Of a stretch of 64,000 nt of DNA, positions 24,814 through 33,411 are shown piece after piece. Under the pieces are notes generated by a model. The model did not search any database and had not been told where the DNA came from. It worked only from the letters and a program-made list of their open reading frames with translations. The DNA is from Kineococcus sp. NBC_00420 (GTDB lineage Bacteria > Actinomycetota > Actinomycetes > Actinomycetales > Kineococcaceae), in contig NZ_CP107930.1 in NCBI RefSeq assembly GCF_036021035.1, positions 5,232,006 to 5,296,005 of the forward strand, written 5' to 3'. The translations under genes were made by a program, and so were the position numbers. Position 1 is the first letter of the stretch; every line of letters starts with the position of its first letter.

Positions 24814-25596
24814 ATGTCCTCGCCGTACCCCGCGCCCCCGCCGTACCCCTCGTACCCGCAGCAGCAGCCGTCCGCCCTGGCGGTCGTGTCCCTGGTCGCA
24901 GGGATCCTCTCGGTGGTCCTGGCGCCGGTGATCGGCCTGCTGGCCCTGGGGCTGGGCGTGGCGGGGATCGCGACGGGCGCGATCACGCTCGCGAAGCGCA
25001 CGCCGGGGCGTGGTCTGGCGATCGCGGGGCTCGTCACCGGCGGGGTGGGGGCCCTGGTCGGTGTCGTCGTCACGGTCGTGCTGTTCGTGGTCTACGGCTC
25101 GTTCCTGCTGCTGGGGATCAGCGGCGCCTTCGACCAGGAGTGGGCGGAGGGGGAGTACGACCTGGCGCCGCAGCCCTACGGCGACTCCGCCGGGACGTCG
25201 GTGGGGGAGTTCGGCTACGGGGAGTCCGCGGTCCTCGACCAGTACGTCGTCAGCGTGGACTCCGTCCACACCGAGGGCGACGTGCTCTACGCCGACCTCA
25301 GCGCGCAGTACACGGGAACCGACACCGGCAGCGCGTACTACGACCTGTACGGCTACCTCGACTCCGCCGACGGCGAGGAGTTCTCGGCGACGGACTGCGG
25401 TGAGGCGGTGAGCCCCGACGCCTACGACCTCCCGGACCTCGCACCGGGTGAGACGGTGACGTTCCAGGTGTGCTTCGCGGGCGTCGAGGACCCGGCCGGT
25501 GCCGCCGTCGAGGTCGTCGACGGCGAGGGGCTGGGCTCCTACGGCAGCTGGAGCGACGCGCTCACGCCGGGAGGACCTTCGCACACAGGTGTGTGA
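24814..25596 (+). CDS. DUF4190-type membrane protein with extracellular DUF4352-like domain
   Basis: A 260-residue protein. The Pro/Tyr-rich cytoplasmic head (SSPYPAPPPYPSYPQQQP) is followed by two helices forming a DUF4190 unit (LAVVSLVAGILSVVLAPVIG and GLAIAGLVTGGVGALVGVVV). The remaining 165 residues lie outside the membrane as an acidic beta-rich domain (YVVSVDSVHTEGDVLYADLS, TVTFQVCFAGVEDPAG) with two cysteines. It may be a surface or telokin-like lipoprotein-type sensor; the function is unknown. The stop region overlaps the convergent marR gene by 35 bases. Confidence 0.78.
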   Translation: MSSPYPAPPPYPSYPQQQPSALAVVSLVAGILSVVLAPVIGLLALGLGVAGIATGAITLAKRTPGRGLAIAGLVTGGVGALVGVVVTVVLFVVYGSFLLLGISGAFDQEWAEGEYDLAPQPYGDSAGTSVGEFGYGESAVLDQYVVSVDSVHTEGDVLYADLSAQYTGTDTGSAYYDLYGYLDSADGEEFSATDCGEAVSPDAYDLPDLAPGETVTFQVCFAGVEDPAGAAVEVVDGEGLGSYGSWSDALTPGGPSHTGV

Positions 25597-26005
25597 GTTC
25601 CGCGAGTTCGTCGCGGTCGAGGACGGACAGCTCCCGGGCGATGCTCGCCGCGTGCCGCCCGCCCACCTCGCGCCGCAGCGCGGCGCCGTCAGCGGTGAGC
25701 GCGACGACGACGCCGCGCCCGTCGGTGGGGTCGGCCTCGCGGGTCAGCAACCCCTGCCGGGCGAGGCGGTCCACCAGCCGGCTCAGCGAGGGTTGCGGGA
25801 GGTAGACGTCCTCGCTGAGCTCGCCGAGGCGGCACCGGCTCTGCGGGGAGCGGGAGAGCGTGTAGAGCACGTCGTACTCGCGCACGCTCAACCCACCCCA
25901 CACGTCCTGCTCGGCGAACCGGCGCAGCAACGTCGACTGGACCCGGAACAACGCCTCCCAGGCCTCGACGGCCGCGCCGGTCCGGCCCTCAGACGACGGC
26001 GGCAC
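25562..26005 (-). CDS. MarR-family transcriptional regulator
   Basis: About 147 residues with a winged helix: LSVREYDVLYTLSRSPQ, then RLGELSEDVYLPQPSLSRLVDRLARQGLL and the wing ADPTDGRGVVVALTADG. GTG 26005 lies inside the end of the upstream luciferase-like gene (17-base overlap), so the two are translationally coupled and the regulator probably controls its own operon. A candidate operator lies at the head of the operon (27114-27127). The 3' end overlaps the DUF4190 gene by 35 bases on the opposite strand. Confidence 0.86.
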   Translation of the reverse strand: MPPSSEGRTGAAVEAWEALFRVQSTLLRRFAEQDVWGGLSVREYDVLYTLSRSPQSRCRLGELSEDVYLPQPSLSRLVDRLARQGLLTREADPTDGRGVVVALTADGAALRREVGGRHAASIARELSVLDRDELAELTHLCAKVLPA

Positions 26006-27092
26006 CGGCGGCCTCCGCGTCGCGCGCCGCGACCCGCGCGGCGTGCGAGGGCGGGTCGCTGGGGACACCGGCGGGGCGCCGCGCCTCGAATTCCTTGCGC
26101 AGCACGGGGACGACGTGCTCCCCGAGCAGGTCGAGCTGCTCGAGCACCGTCTTCAGCGGCAGCCCCGCGTGGTCCATGAGGAACATCTGGCGCTGGTAGT
26201 CGCCGAAGAACTCCTGGAAGGTCAGCGTCTTCTCGATCACCTGCTGGGGGGAGCCGACGGTCAGCGGGGTCTGCGCGCTGAACTCCTCCAGCGACGGCCC
26301 GTGCCCGTAGACGGGGGCGTTGTCGAAGTAGGGGCGGAACTCGCGCACCGCGTCCTGGGAGTTGGCCCGCATGAACACCTGGCCGCCGAGGCCGACGATC
26401 GCCTGCTCGGGGGTGCCGTGGCCGTAGTGGGCGTAGCGCTCCCGGTAGAGGTCGATGAGGCGGATGTAGTGCTCCTTGGGCCAGAAGATGTTGTTGGCGA
26501 AGTACCCGTCGCCGAAGTAGGCGGCGATCTCCGCGATCTGCGGGGTCCGGATCGATCCGTGCCAGACGAAGGGCGCGATCCCGTCCAGGGGGCGGGGGGT
26601 GGAGGTGAAGCCCTGCAGCGGGGTGCGGAACTCCCCCTCCCAGTCGACGACGTCCTCGTCCCAGAGCCGGCGCAGCAGCTGGTAGTTCTCCACCGTGAGC
26701 TCGACGCCGCGGCGGGGGTCCTGCCCGAACCAGGGGTAGAGGCGCCCGTCGTTGCCCCGGCCCAAGACGAGGTCGACGCGGCCGTCGCTGAGGTGCTGCA
26801 GCATCGCGTAGTCCTCGGCCATGCGCACCGGGTCGTTGGTGGTGATGTGCGCGATGGACGTCGAGACGGTCAGCCGGGTGGTGCGGGCGGCGATCCACCC
26901 CAGCAGGGTGGTCATGGCGGACGGCACGAACGGGGGGTTGTGGTGCTCGCCGACGGCGAAGACGTCCAGGCCCACCTGCTCGGCGTGCTCGGCCATGGTC
27001 ACCAGCGCCTTGATGCGCTCGTGCTCGGTCGGCTCGCGACCGGTGGTGGGGTCGGGCGTGATGTCGCCGACGCTGAAGATCCCGAACTGCAT
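25989..27092 (-). CDS. Luciferase-like (LLM-class) flavin-dependent oxidoreductase
   Basis: A 367-residue TIM-barrel protein of the bacterial luciferase group. It shows AEQVGLDVFAVGEHHNPPFV near residue 40, STSIAHITTNDPVRMAEDYA, the flavin loop DLVLGRGNDGRLYPWFG, and VWHGSIRTPQIAEIAAYFGD in the second half. It would use reduced FMN to oxidise a small organic molecule. I start at ATG 27092, because AGGAGGAGC lies just upstream with good spacing; a further ATG at 27116 adds eight residues and contains that ribosome site. The MarR gene follows with an overlap. Confidence 0.88.
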   Translation of the reverse strand: MQFGIFSVGDITPDPTTGREPTEHERIKALVTMAEHAEQVGLDVFAVGEHHNPPFVPSAMTTLLGWIAARTTRLTVSTSIAHITTNDPVRMAEDYAMLQHLSDGRVDLVLGRGNDGRLYPWFGQDPRRGVELTVENYQLLRRLWDEDVVDWEGEFRTPLQGFTSTPRPLDGIAPFVWHGSIRTPQIAEIAAYFGDGYFANNIFWPKEHYIRLIDLYRERYAHYGHGTPEQAIVGLGGQVFMRANSQDAVREFRPYFDNAPVYGHGPSLEEFSAQTPLTVGSPQQVIEKTLTFQEFFGDYQRQMFLMDHAGLPLKTVLEQLDLLGEHVVPVLRKEFEARRPAGVPSDPPSHAARVAARDAEAAGAAVV

Positions 27093-27113
27093 GACCCGCT
27101 CCTCCTGGAAGTC

Positions 27114-27144
27114 CATGCGTTTGCATGTACTTGGTTGAAGGCTA
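27114..27144 (-). promoter_or_regulatory. Promoter and inverted repeat before the luciferase/MarR operon
   Basis: On the minus strand TAGCCT (27139-27144) can act as -10. Just downstream CATGC-GTTT-GCATG (27114-27127) is a perfect 5-4-5 inverted repeat in the leader. Position and symmetry suggest an operator for the MarR protein encoded at the end of this operon. Confidence 0.4.
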
Positions 27145-27169
27145 CATCACTCGCGGTTGTTCCCGGGCG

Positions 27170-28636
27170 TCAGGCCCGGGCGAGCCGGGAGTGGCGGTAC
27201 CCGTAGGCGGCGTAGACGAGCAGCCCCAGCACCATCCAGATCCCCAGCCGGACCCAGCTGATCCCGGGCAGGAAGCCCATCAGCACCACCGCGGCCACCG
27301 CCGAGACCACCGGCAGGACGGGCACCCCCGGCATCCGGAACGCCCGCGGCAGGTCGGGGCGGGTGCGGCGCAGCACGATCACCCCGATCGAGACGAGCAC
27401 GAAGGCGAACAGGGTGCCGATGTTGACCATCTCGGCCAGGTCGGAGATGGGCGTCAGCGCCGCGACGACCGCGACGACGACCCCGGTCACGACGGTGGTG
27501 CGCACCGGGACGCCCCGGCGTGGCGACACCTGCGAGAACCACGCCGGGATGAGCCGGTCCCGCGCCATCGCGAAGAGCACCCGGTTTTGCCCCAGCATGA
27601 GGATCATCATGACCGTCAGCAGCCCCGCGACCGTGCCGACGCTGATGAGCGTCGCGACGAGGTCGGCCCCGACGTCGCGGAAGGCGTTCGCCAACGGCGC
27701 CTCCACGCTGATCCGGTCGTAGCGGACCATCCCCGTGATGACCAGGGACACCAGCACGTAGAGCACGGTGCAGATCGCCAGCGACCCGAAGATGCCCCGG
27801 GGCACGTCGCGCTGGGGGTTCTTCGTCTCCTCCGCCGCGGTCGCGACGATGTCGAACCCGATGAAGGCGAAGAAGACCAGGGCCGAGGCGGTGAACACCC
27901 CGCCGATCCCGAACGTGCCCAGGGGCACCCCCAGGTCCGCCCAGAGCGAGGGGGTCACCGGCGCGGCCGAGGCACCCGCGGACCCCGTCGGCGGCACGAA
28001 CGGCGACCAGTTCGAGGTCTTCACGAAGAACAACCCGGCCACGATCACGACCGCGACGACGGCGAGCTTGACGCACACGACGACGGCGTTGAAGCGGGCC
28101 GACGTCTTCGAGCCCACGCAGAGCACCGCCGTCAGCGCCAGGATCACGGCGGCCGCGATGAGGTTCGGCTGCGTCGGGCCGGGGGAGTCGGAGTACAGCC
28201 AGCCCGGCACGTCCAGACCGAGGGTCTGGTCCAGGAGGTCGGCGGCGTAGCCGGACCAGCCGACGGCGACGGTCGCCGCGCCGAGCGCCAGCTCGAGCAC
28301 GAGGTCCCAGCCGATGATCCACGCCACCACCTCACCGAGGCTGGCGTAGGAGAACGTGTACGCCGACCCGGCCACCGGGACGGTCGAGGCGAACTCCGCG
28401 TAGCACAACGCCGCCAGCGCGCAGACGATGCCGGAGACCACGAAGGAGAGCGACACCGCCGGCCCGGCGCGCGTCCCGGCCGCCTCCCCGGTCAGCACGA
28501 AGATGCCCGTGCCGATGATGACCCCGACCCCGAAGACGGTCAGGTCCCAGGCCCCCAGCGTCTTCTTCAGCCGTTGGCCCGGTTCGTCCGTGCTCGCGAT
28601 CGCGTCCTCGACGCTCTTCGTCCGGAAGATTCCCAC
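27170..28636 (-). CDS. Amino acid permease, cationic amino acid transporter (CAT) subgroup
   Basis: A 488-residue APC transporter with about twelve to thirteen membrane helices. The N-terminal tail KSVEDAIASTDEPGQRLKK precedes VFGVGVIIGTGIFVLTGEAA, and TM3 has CYAEFASTVPVAGSAYTFSY. The stretch FFAFIGFDIVATAAEETKNP is characteristic of the CAT/YfnA-like branch. It imports amino acids, basic ones in the best studied members. GTG 28636 follows TACGCT (28645-28650, minus strand) by eight bases. It stands alone, 20 bases from the DUF5703 gene. Confidence 0.9.
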   Translation of the reverse strand: MGIFRTKSVEDAIASTDEPGQRLKKTLGAWDLTVFGVGVIIGTGIFVLTGEAAGTRAGPAVSLSFVVSGIVCALAALCYAEFASTVPVAGSAYTFSYASLGEVVAWIIGWDLVLELALGAATVAVGWSGYAADLLDQTLGLDVPGWLYSDSPGPTQPNLIAAAVILALTAVLCVGSKTSARFNAVVVCVKLAVVAVVIVAGLFFVKTSNWSPFVPPTGSAGASAAPVTPSLWADLGVPLGTFGIGGVFTASALVFFAFIGFDIVATAAEETKNPQRDVPRGIFGSLAICTVLYVLVSLVITGMVRYDRISVEAPLANAFRDVGADLVATLISVGTVAGLLTVMMILMLGQNRVLFAMARDRLIPAWFSQVSPRRGVPVRTTVVTGVVVAVVAALTPISDLAEMVNIGTLFAFVLVSIGVIVLRRTRPDLPRAFRMPGVPVLPVVSAVAAVVLMGFLPGISWVRLGIWMVLGLLVYAAYGYRHSRLARA

Positions 28637-28656
28637 GGCGTCGCAGCGTAGGACGC

Positions 28657-28878
28657 TCAGGCCGTCCTGGCGACGCGGATGATCTTGCGACGCAGCCAGA
28701 CCTTGCGGCTGCCGCCCATGTAGAGGCGCACCCGGGCCAGCTCCCAGTGCCCGTACTCGGCGTGCTCGGTGAGCAGTCGCCGCGCGTCGGAACGGGTGGT
28801 CTCGCGGGACAGGGTGAGGACGCGGTACTCGTACTGCTCCGCCGCGGAGGTGCCGGAACGCCCGGTGTGATCAGACAT
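28657..28878 (-). CDS. Small DUF5703-family protein
   Basis: A 73-residue basic protein: EYRVLTLSRETTRSDARRLL, then HAEYGHWELARVRLYMGGSR and a Lys/Arg-rich end. This matches the DUF5703 pattern of short actinobacterial proteins with unknown function. ATG 28878 has GGTGGGG directly upstream; a second ATG nine bases earlier is possible. It is divergent from the acidic protein gene at 28951. Confidence 0.72.
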   Translation of the reverse strand: MSDHTGRSGTSAAEQYEYRVLTLSRETTRSDARRLLTEHAEYGHWELARVRLYMGGSRKVWLRRKIIRVARTA

Positions 28879-28950
28879 CCCCACCATGATGCACCCGACG
28901 CGGTGCACCCGACGCGCTACCCGGGGGCGGATCTCCGATACGGTCACGGC

Positions 28951-29265
28951 ATGACGGACGACCCGCGCGCGGCCCTCGCACGACTCGTGGCCACGCTCGA
29001 GGACCACCTCGCAGCCTCGGCCAACCGACGCGGGGAGACCGACCCTGCCGTCGCCGACGCCTACCAACGGGTCGCCGACGCCTTCGAGGCCTACGAGGAG
29101 GCGCTCTACGACGCCTACGACGAGGTCACCCCGTTCGTCCTCTACGACGACGTCGAGGACGACCGCGAGGACGACGACGACGAGGATGACGACCCCGAGG
29201 ACGACGAGGACTCCGACGACGAGTCCGACGACGAGGACTCCGAGGACACCCCCACCCCCTTGTGA
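28951..29265 (+). CDS. Small protein with extreme acidic tail
   Basis: A 104-residue protein. The first 65 residues form a helical domain (ARLVATLEDHLAASANRRGE, YQRVADAFEAYEEALYDAYD). The last 40 residues are almost only Asp and Glu with a few Ser, written by a run of GAC and GAG codons. TACGGT (28939-28944) lies six bases before ATG 28951, so the mRNA is probably leaderless. A small conserved gene occupies the same place next to uppP in mycobacteria (Rv2137c), but I cannot establish homology by eye. The function is unknown. Confidence 0.7.
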   Translation: MTDDPRAALARLVATLEDHLAASANRRGETDPAVADAYQRVADAFEAYEEALYDAYDEVTPFVLYDDVEDDREDDDDEDDDPEDDEDSDDESDDEDSEDTPTPL

Positions 29266-29317
29266 GGGTTCGGTGCCCTGCGCGTGAGCGCGCACGGGAG
29301 CGAGGCGGGGGAGCCGC

Positions 29318-29323
29318 TAGCGT
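29318..29323 (+). promoter_or_regulatory. TAGCGT -10 box of the uppP leader ORF
   Basis: TAGCGT sits seven bases before GTG 29331, matching the -10 to start spacing of the other leaderless genes here. It predicts that the uppP mRNA begins at the leader ORF, not at uppP itself. Confidence 0.5.
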
Positions 29324-29330
29324 TCCCGTC

Positions 29331-29393
29331 GTGCTCACCGCCGTCCCGACCACCGCCCCCACCCACCGACCCGGCGGGGGTGCCCGCGCGTGA
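29331..29393 (+). CDS. Leader ORF of 20 codons coupled to uppP
   Basis: GTG 29331 opens a 20-codon frame rich in Thr, Pro, Ala and Gly that ends at TGA 29391-29393. That TGA overlaps the uppP GTG (GTGA at 29390-29393). The start lies seven bases after a TAGCGT -10, so it would be read as a leaderless ORF, and ribosomes finishing it would be in place to start uppP. The proline/threonine-rich sequence could slow ribosomes. Whether a stable peptide is made is unknown. Confidence 0.45.
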   Translation: MLTAVPTTAPTHRPGGGARA

Positions 29394-30238
29394 GCATGGG
29401 CATCGTCGAGGGCGCCTTCCTCGGTCTCGTGCAGGGACTCACCGAGTTCCTGCCCATCTCCTCCAGCGCCCACCTCGCCATCGTCGGGACCCTCATCGGG
29501 GCCGACGACCCCGGCGCGGCGTTCACCGCCATCTGCCAGCTCGGCACCGAGGCCGCGGTCATCGGCTACTTCCGCAAGGATATCGCCCGCATCATCAGCC
29601 GCTGGGTGCAGTCCCTGCTCGGCCGCGTCCCGCGCACCGACCCCGACGCCCGGATGGGCTGGCTGGTCATCCTCGGCACCGTCCCCATCGGGGTGCTCGG
29701 CCTGCTCTTCCAGGACTCCATCGAGACCGTCCTGCGCGGGTTCGTCGTCATCGCCACCACGCTGTGGCTCTTCGCCCTCGTCCTCGGCGCGGCGGACCGC
29801 TTCGGGGCCAAGGAACGGACCCTGGACCAGCTCACCTGGAAGCACGGCGTGCTGTTCGGCCTCGCCCAGGCCCTCGCGCTGATCCCCGGGGTCTCCCGCT
29901 CCGGCGGCACGATCTCCATGGGGCTGCTGCTCGGCTACACCCGCGAGGCCGCCGCCCGCTACTCCTTCCTGCTCGCGATCCCCGCCGTCGTCCTCTCCGG
30001 CTTCTTCCAGCTCTTCAGCGAGGTCCACGACGGGGCCGCCGTGGCCTGGGGCCCGACGATCGCCGCCACGATCGTCGCCTTCGTCGTCGGCTACGTCGTC
30101 ATCGCCTGGCTCATGCGCTTCATCTCCACCCACAGCTACCGCGCGTTCGTGCTCTACCGCCTCGCCGCCGCCGCCGTGGTGTACGTCCTCGTGCTCACCC
30201 ACGTGCTCCCGGCCTTCAACGGCACGAACTTCGGATGA
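29390..30238 (+). CDS. uppP: Undecaprenyl-diphosphatase (UppP/BacA)
   Basis: A 282-residue integral membrane enzyme that removes one phosphate from undecaprenyl diphosphate outside the membrane, regenerating the lipid carrier for peptidoglycan and other wall polymers. The first signature is [18 protein letters not shown] (about residues 11-28) and the second is [20 protein letters not shown] (about 165-184), supplying the catalytic Glu, His and Arg residues. Length equals the family norm. GTG 29390 overlaps the stop of a short leader ORF, and GGCGGGGG at 29373-29380 is a fair ribosome site; ATG 29396 is an alternative. It is followed after 104 bases by the polysaccharide island, which needs the same carrier. 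Confidence 0.94.
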   Translation: MSMGIVEGAFLGLVQGLTEFLPISSSAHLAIVGTLIGADDPGAAFTAICQLGTEAAVIGYFRKDIARIISRWVQSLLGRVPRTDPDARMGWLVILGTVPIGVLGLLFQDSIETVLRGFVVIATTLWLFALVLGAADRFGAKERTLDQLTWKHGVLFGLAQALALIPGVSRSGGTISMGLLLGYTREAAARYSFLLAIPAVVLSGFFQLFSEVHDGAAVAWGPTIAATIVAFVVGYVVIAWLMRFISTHSYRAFVLYRLAAAAVVYVLVLTHVLPAFNGTNFG

Positions 30239-30342
30239 TTCGTGACACTCCGCGTTCGAAAACCTAGAAACGGGACCTGATCGGCCTACACAACCGCTAC
30301 GGTGCGTTCACGGAAGTCACGGAACCGCCGGGGGGGCCGACT

Positions 30343-31686
30343 GTGGAACGCCGCATGGGGACGACACGCCCACGCACAGGACGAACGAGCGACCTGCGCA
30401 TCGAACGCACGCCCGAACTCGTCCACACCACCCGCGCCGCCGACGGCCTCGACGTCACCCTCGTCGGGTTGAACTACCTGCCCGAACCCACCGGCATCGC
30501 GCCCTACACCACCGGCGTCGCCCGTGGCCTCGCCGCCCGCGGCCACCGCGTCCACGTCGTCACCGGCATGCCCCACTACCCCGCCTGGCGCCGCGACCCC
30601 GACTACCCCGGGGTCGTGCGCCACGAGAACGACGGCGACGTCCACGTCACCCGCGTCTGGCACCCCGTGCCCAGCGCCCCGCTCGGCGCCGGCCGCGTCG
30701 GCCTCGAAGCAGGGTTCGCCCTCGCCGCCGGCGCCGCGCTCACCCACCACCGCCTCACCCGCACCCCCACCGACGTCGTCGTCGCCGTCAGCCCCGCCCT
30801 GCTCTCCGTCGCCGCCGCCCTCGCCCACGGCCACACCGCCCACGCCCCCGTCGGCGTCGTCGTCCAGGACGTCTACAGCCGCACCGCCGTGGACACCACC
30901 AGCGCCGGAGGAGCCGCCCTGCGCATCGCGGCCCGCCTCGAAGGACGCCTCCTGCGACGCGCCACCGGCGTCGCCCTCGCCCACGAACGCTTCCGACCCG
31001 CCGTCACCGCCCTCGGCGTCCCCGCCGACAACCTCACCGTCCTGCCCAACTGGACCCACGTCACCCGCGCCGACGCCGCCGCCGGAACCGCCGTCCGCAC
31101 CCGCCACGGCTGGGACCCCCGCACCCCCGTCGTCCTGCACGCCGGGAACATGGGCGCCAAGCAGCACCTCGAGAACGTCCTCGACACCGCCCGCCTCGCC
31201 CTCGCCGACGGCGCCCCCCACCACTTCGTCCTCCTCGGCGACGGCGCCCGCCGCCGCGCCCTGCAGGCCCTCGCCGCCGACCTGCCCAACGTGCAGTTCA
31301 TCGACCCCGTCCCCGACGCCGACTTCACCGCCCACCTCGCCGCCGCCGACGTCCTGCTCCTCAACGAACTACCCGGCCTGCACGACATGTGCGCACCCAG
31401 CAAACTCACCTCCTACTTCGCCGCCGGCCGCCCCGTCCTCGCCGCCACCCACGACGACTCCGCCGCCGCCGCCGAACTCGACAACGCCCGCGCCGGCCTC
31501 CGCGTCGACCCCGGCGACCCCGCCGCGGCCCTCGCCGGTCTGCGCCGCCTCGCCGAACGACCCGACCTCGCCGGCCGCTTCGCCGCGGCCGGCCCCGCCT
31601 ACGCCGCCAGCCGCCTCGGCGCCGGGGCCGCCATCGACGCCTACGACCACTGGATCCGGGATCTCGGGGAGACGCCGTGGAACTGA
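30343..31686 (+). CDS. Glycosyltransferase family 4, WcaI-like
   Basis: A 447-residue GT-B enzyme. The N-terminal acceptor domain shows LVGLNYLPEPTGIAPYTTGV and RGHRVHVVTGMPHYPAWR, close to the colanic acid enzyme WcaI. The donor domain has VLHAGNMGAKQHLENVLDTA, FVLLGDGARR and the sugar-nucleotide segment ADVLLLNELPGLHDMCAPSK followed by LTSYFAAGRPVLA. It adds a sugar to a lipid-linked intermediate on the cytoplasmic side. GTG 30343 begins the island; internal ATGs at 30355 and later are possible. A TACGGT box at 30298-30303 may be its -10, giving a short leader. The stop overlaps the Wzz-like start by ten bases. Confidence 0.85.
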   Translation: MERRMGTTRPRTGRTSDLRIERTPELVHTTRAADGLDVTLVGLNYLPEPTGIAPYTTGVARGLAARGHRVHVVTGMPHYPAWRRDPDYPGVVRHENDGDVHVTRVWHPVPSAPLGAGRVGLEAGFALAAGAALTHHRLTRTPTDVVVAVSPALLSVAAALAHGHTAHAPVGVVVQDVYSRTAVDTTSAGGAALRIAARLEGRLLRRATGVALAHERFRPAVTALGVPADNLTVLPNWTHVTRADAAAGTAVRTRHGWDPRTPVVLHAGNMGAKQHLENVLDTARLALADGAPHHFVLLGDGARRRALQALAADLPNVQFIDPVPDADFTAHLAAADVLLLNELPGLHDMCAPSKLTSYFAAGRPVLAATHDDSAAAAELDNARAGLRVDPGDPAAALAGLRRLAERPDLAGRFAAAGPAYAASRLGAGAAIDAYDHWIRDLGETPWN

Positions 31687-32351
31687 TCGACCACCTCCGC
31701 CTCGTCGGCCGCCGCTGGACCTGGATCGTCGCCGGCCTCCTGCTCGGCGCGCTCGCCGCCGGCGGCTGGGCCTACCTCTCGCCCCGCAGCTACGCCTCCA
31801 GCACCGAACTGTTCGTGGGCAGCGTCCTCAACGGCCAGAACGACTCCGGCGGCGGCTCCTACTCCGCCTCCCAGTTCGTCCTGGGCCGCATGAGCACCTA
31901 CGCCCAGCTCGTCGACTCGCCCGACATCGCGACCAGCGTCGACACCCGCGTCGGCCTCGGGCTCAGCGCCGCGCAGTTCGCCGACTCCGTCACCGCCACC
32001 GTCCCGCCGGGCACCGTCCTGCTCCGCGTCACCGCCCACGCGGCCACCCCCGAACACGCCCAGGACCTCGCCGGCGCCACCGCCGACGCCCTCGCCACCA
32101 CCATCGAGACCCTCGAGCAGGACACCTCCGGTGGCAAGCAGATCGTCGACGCCACGGTCACCAGCCCCGCCACCGCGCCCACCACCCCCTCCTCACCGGA
32201 CGTCCCCACCGGCATCGGGATCGGTCTCGCCGGCGGCCTCGTGCTCGGCGTCCTCGCCGCGACCGCCCGCGACCAGGCCGTCCGCCGCCGCGCACTCACC
32301 CTCGAGGACCGTGACGTCGACGACCCGGAACACCTGCTGGCCCGCAGGTGA
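31677..32351 (+). CDS. Wzz-type polysaccharide chain-length/co-polymerase membrane protein
   Basis: A 224-residue protein with the Wzz topology. TM1 lies at about residues 12-32, after the ELIDHLRLVGRRWTWI amphipathic start, followed by an external domain (YASSTELFVGSVLNG, then TYAQLVDSPDIATSV), and TM2 at about 180-200 (IGIGLAGGLVLGVLA) with a short basic tail. It should set polymer length together with the Wzy-like protein. No bacterial tyrosine kinase domain is fused or adjacent, so control of the co-polymerase may differ from capsule systems that use CpsD-like kinases. The reading starts inside the preceding gene (ten-base overlap). Confidence 0.83.
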   Translation: MELIDHLRLVGRRWTWIVAGLLLGALAAGGWAYLSPRSYASSTELFVGSVLNGQNDSGGGSYSASQFVLGRMSTYAQLVDSPDIATSVDTRVGLGLSAAQFADSVTATVPPGTVLLRVTAHAATPEHAQDLAGATADALATTIETLEQDTSGGKQIVDATVTSPATAPTTPSSPDVPTGIGIGLAGGLVLGVLAATARDQAVRRRALTLEDRDVDDPEHLLARR

Positions 32352-32358
32352 TCTCCCG

Positions 32359-33411
32359 ATGACCCCTCCCCGCGTCGGCATCGTCCTCGCGGTCCACAAC
32401 GGCGAGCACCACCTCGCCGCCGCCCGCACCCAGGTCGAGGCCCTCACCGACCCCGACCTGCAGCTCCTCCTCGTCGACGACGCCTCCACCGACTCCACCT
32501 CCGAGACCCTGCGCACCTGGGCCCGCGACGATCCCCGCGCCACCCTGCTGCGCAACAGCACCCGCACCGGGGTCGCCGGCGCCCGCAACCGCGCCCTCGA
32601 CCACGTCACCGCCGACTACGTCTGGTTCACCGACTGCGACGACGAGTGGTCGCCCGACATCACCGCACGGCTGAGCGAGCGCGCCCGGCGCACCGACGCC
32701 GACGTCGTCGTCTGCGACGCCTGGACCCGCCGGGCCGACCGCACCACCCGGACGCCGCTGGGAGAACCGCTGCAGGAGAACGCGACCGAGCCCGTCGACG
32801 CGTTCCGCCGGCTGCTGCGCGGGGAGCTGCAGGGCCACCTGTGGAACAAGCTCTTCCGCCGCGAGCTCTTCGAGGCCCGCGGTCACCGCCCCGCCGTCCG
32901 CTTCCCCGCCACCCGCGCCCACTCCGACCTCGCCGGCGTCGCCACCCTGCTCGCCCGCTCGCAGCGCACCGAACTGCTCGACGAACGCCTCTACACCTAC
33001 GTCCTGCGCGAGGGGTCCATCCTCAACAGCCGCGAGACCCGCACCCGCGACCTGCTCGACGTCCGCGACCACGTCCGCGCGCAGGTCGAAGGCCTGCGCA
33101 GCGAGCACCCCGGCCACCGCGACGAGCTGCGCGACGACCTCCTCCTCTTCGAGTACCGCTTCGTCTACCTCGCCCTGCTCAACGACGCCATCCGTCGCGA
33201 CCGCCGCGAGCACGCGGGCCGTGGCCCCTGCGCCAGCCGCGACGCCCGCAGCGCCATCACCCTCGGCGGCCTCCTCCGGCTCAGCCGGCACGGCCGCCTC
33301 GGGGTCGCCGCCCCCGCCGCGGCGGTCAAGTTCGCCTACCCGCTCTACGCCGCCGCCTACACCGCCTACCGCCGCCGCAAGTGGGGCACCGTCGGGTTCG
33401 GTGCCTCGTGA
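32359..33411 (+). CDS. Glycosyltransferase family 2
   Basis: A 350-residue GT-A enzyme. VGIVLAVHNGEHHLAAARTQ and LLLVDDASTDST begin the nucleotide-sugar fold, RTGVAGARNRALDHVTADYV supports the donor site, and FTDCDDEW is the metal-binding DxD region. The C-terminal half (about 180-350) is helical with an Arg-rich basic tail that could bind the membrane. It transfers a sugar to the growing repeat unit. ATG 32359 is seven bases after the Wzz stop, and the GTGA overlap at its end couples it to the flippase. Confidence 0.87.
   Translation: MTPPRVGIVLAVHNGEHHLAAARTQVEALTDPDLQLLLVDDASTDSTSETLRTWARDDPRATLLRNSTRTGVAGARNRALDHVTADYVWFTDCDDEWSPDITARLSERARRTDADVVVCDAWTRRADRTTRTPLGEPLQENATEPVDAFRRLLRGELQGHLWNKLFRRELFEARGHRPAVRFPATRAHSDLAGVATLLARSQRTELLDERLYTYVLREGSILNSRETRTRDLLDVRDHVRAQVEGLRSEHPGHRDELRDDLLLFEYRFVYLALLNDAIRRDRREHAGRGPCASRDARSAITLGGLLRLSRHGRLGVAAPAAAVKFAYPLYAAAYTAYRRRKWGTVGFGAS

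Noticed and set aside
29150-29255. GAC/GAG-rich repetitive tract that could be a minisatellite or CRISPR-like repeat
   Set aside because: It is in frame and encodes the Asp/Glu tail of a small protein. There are no regular spacers or unit length.
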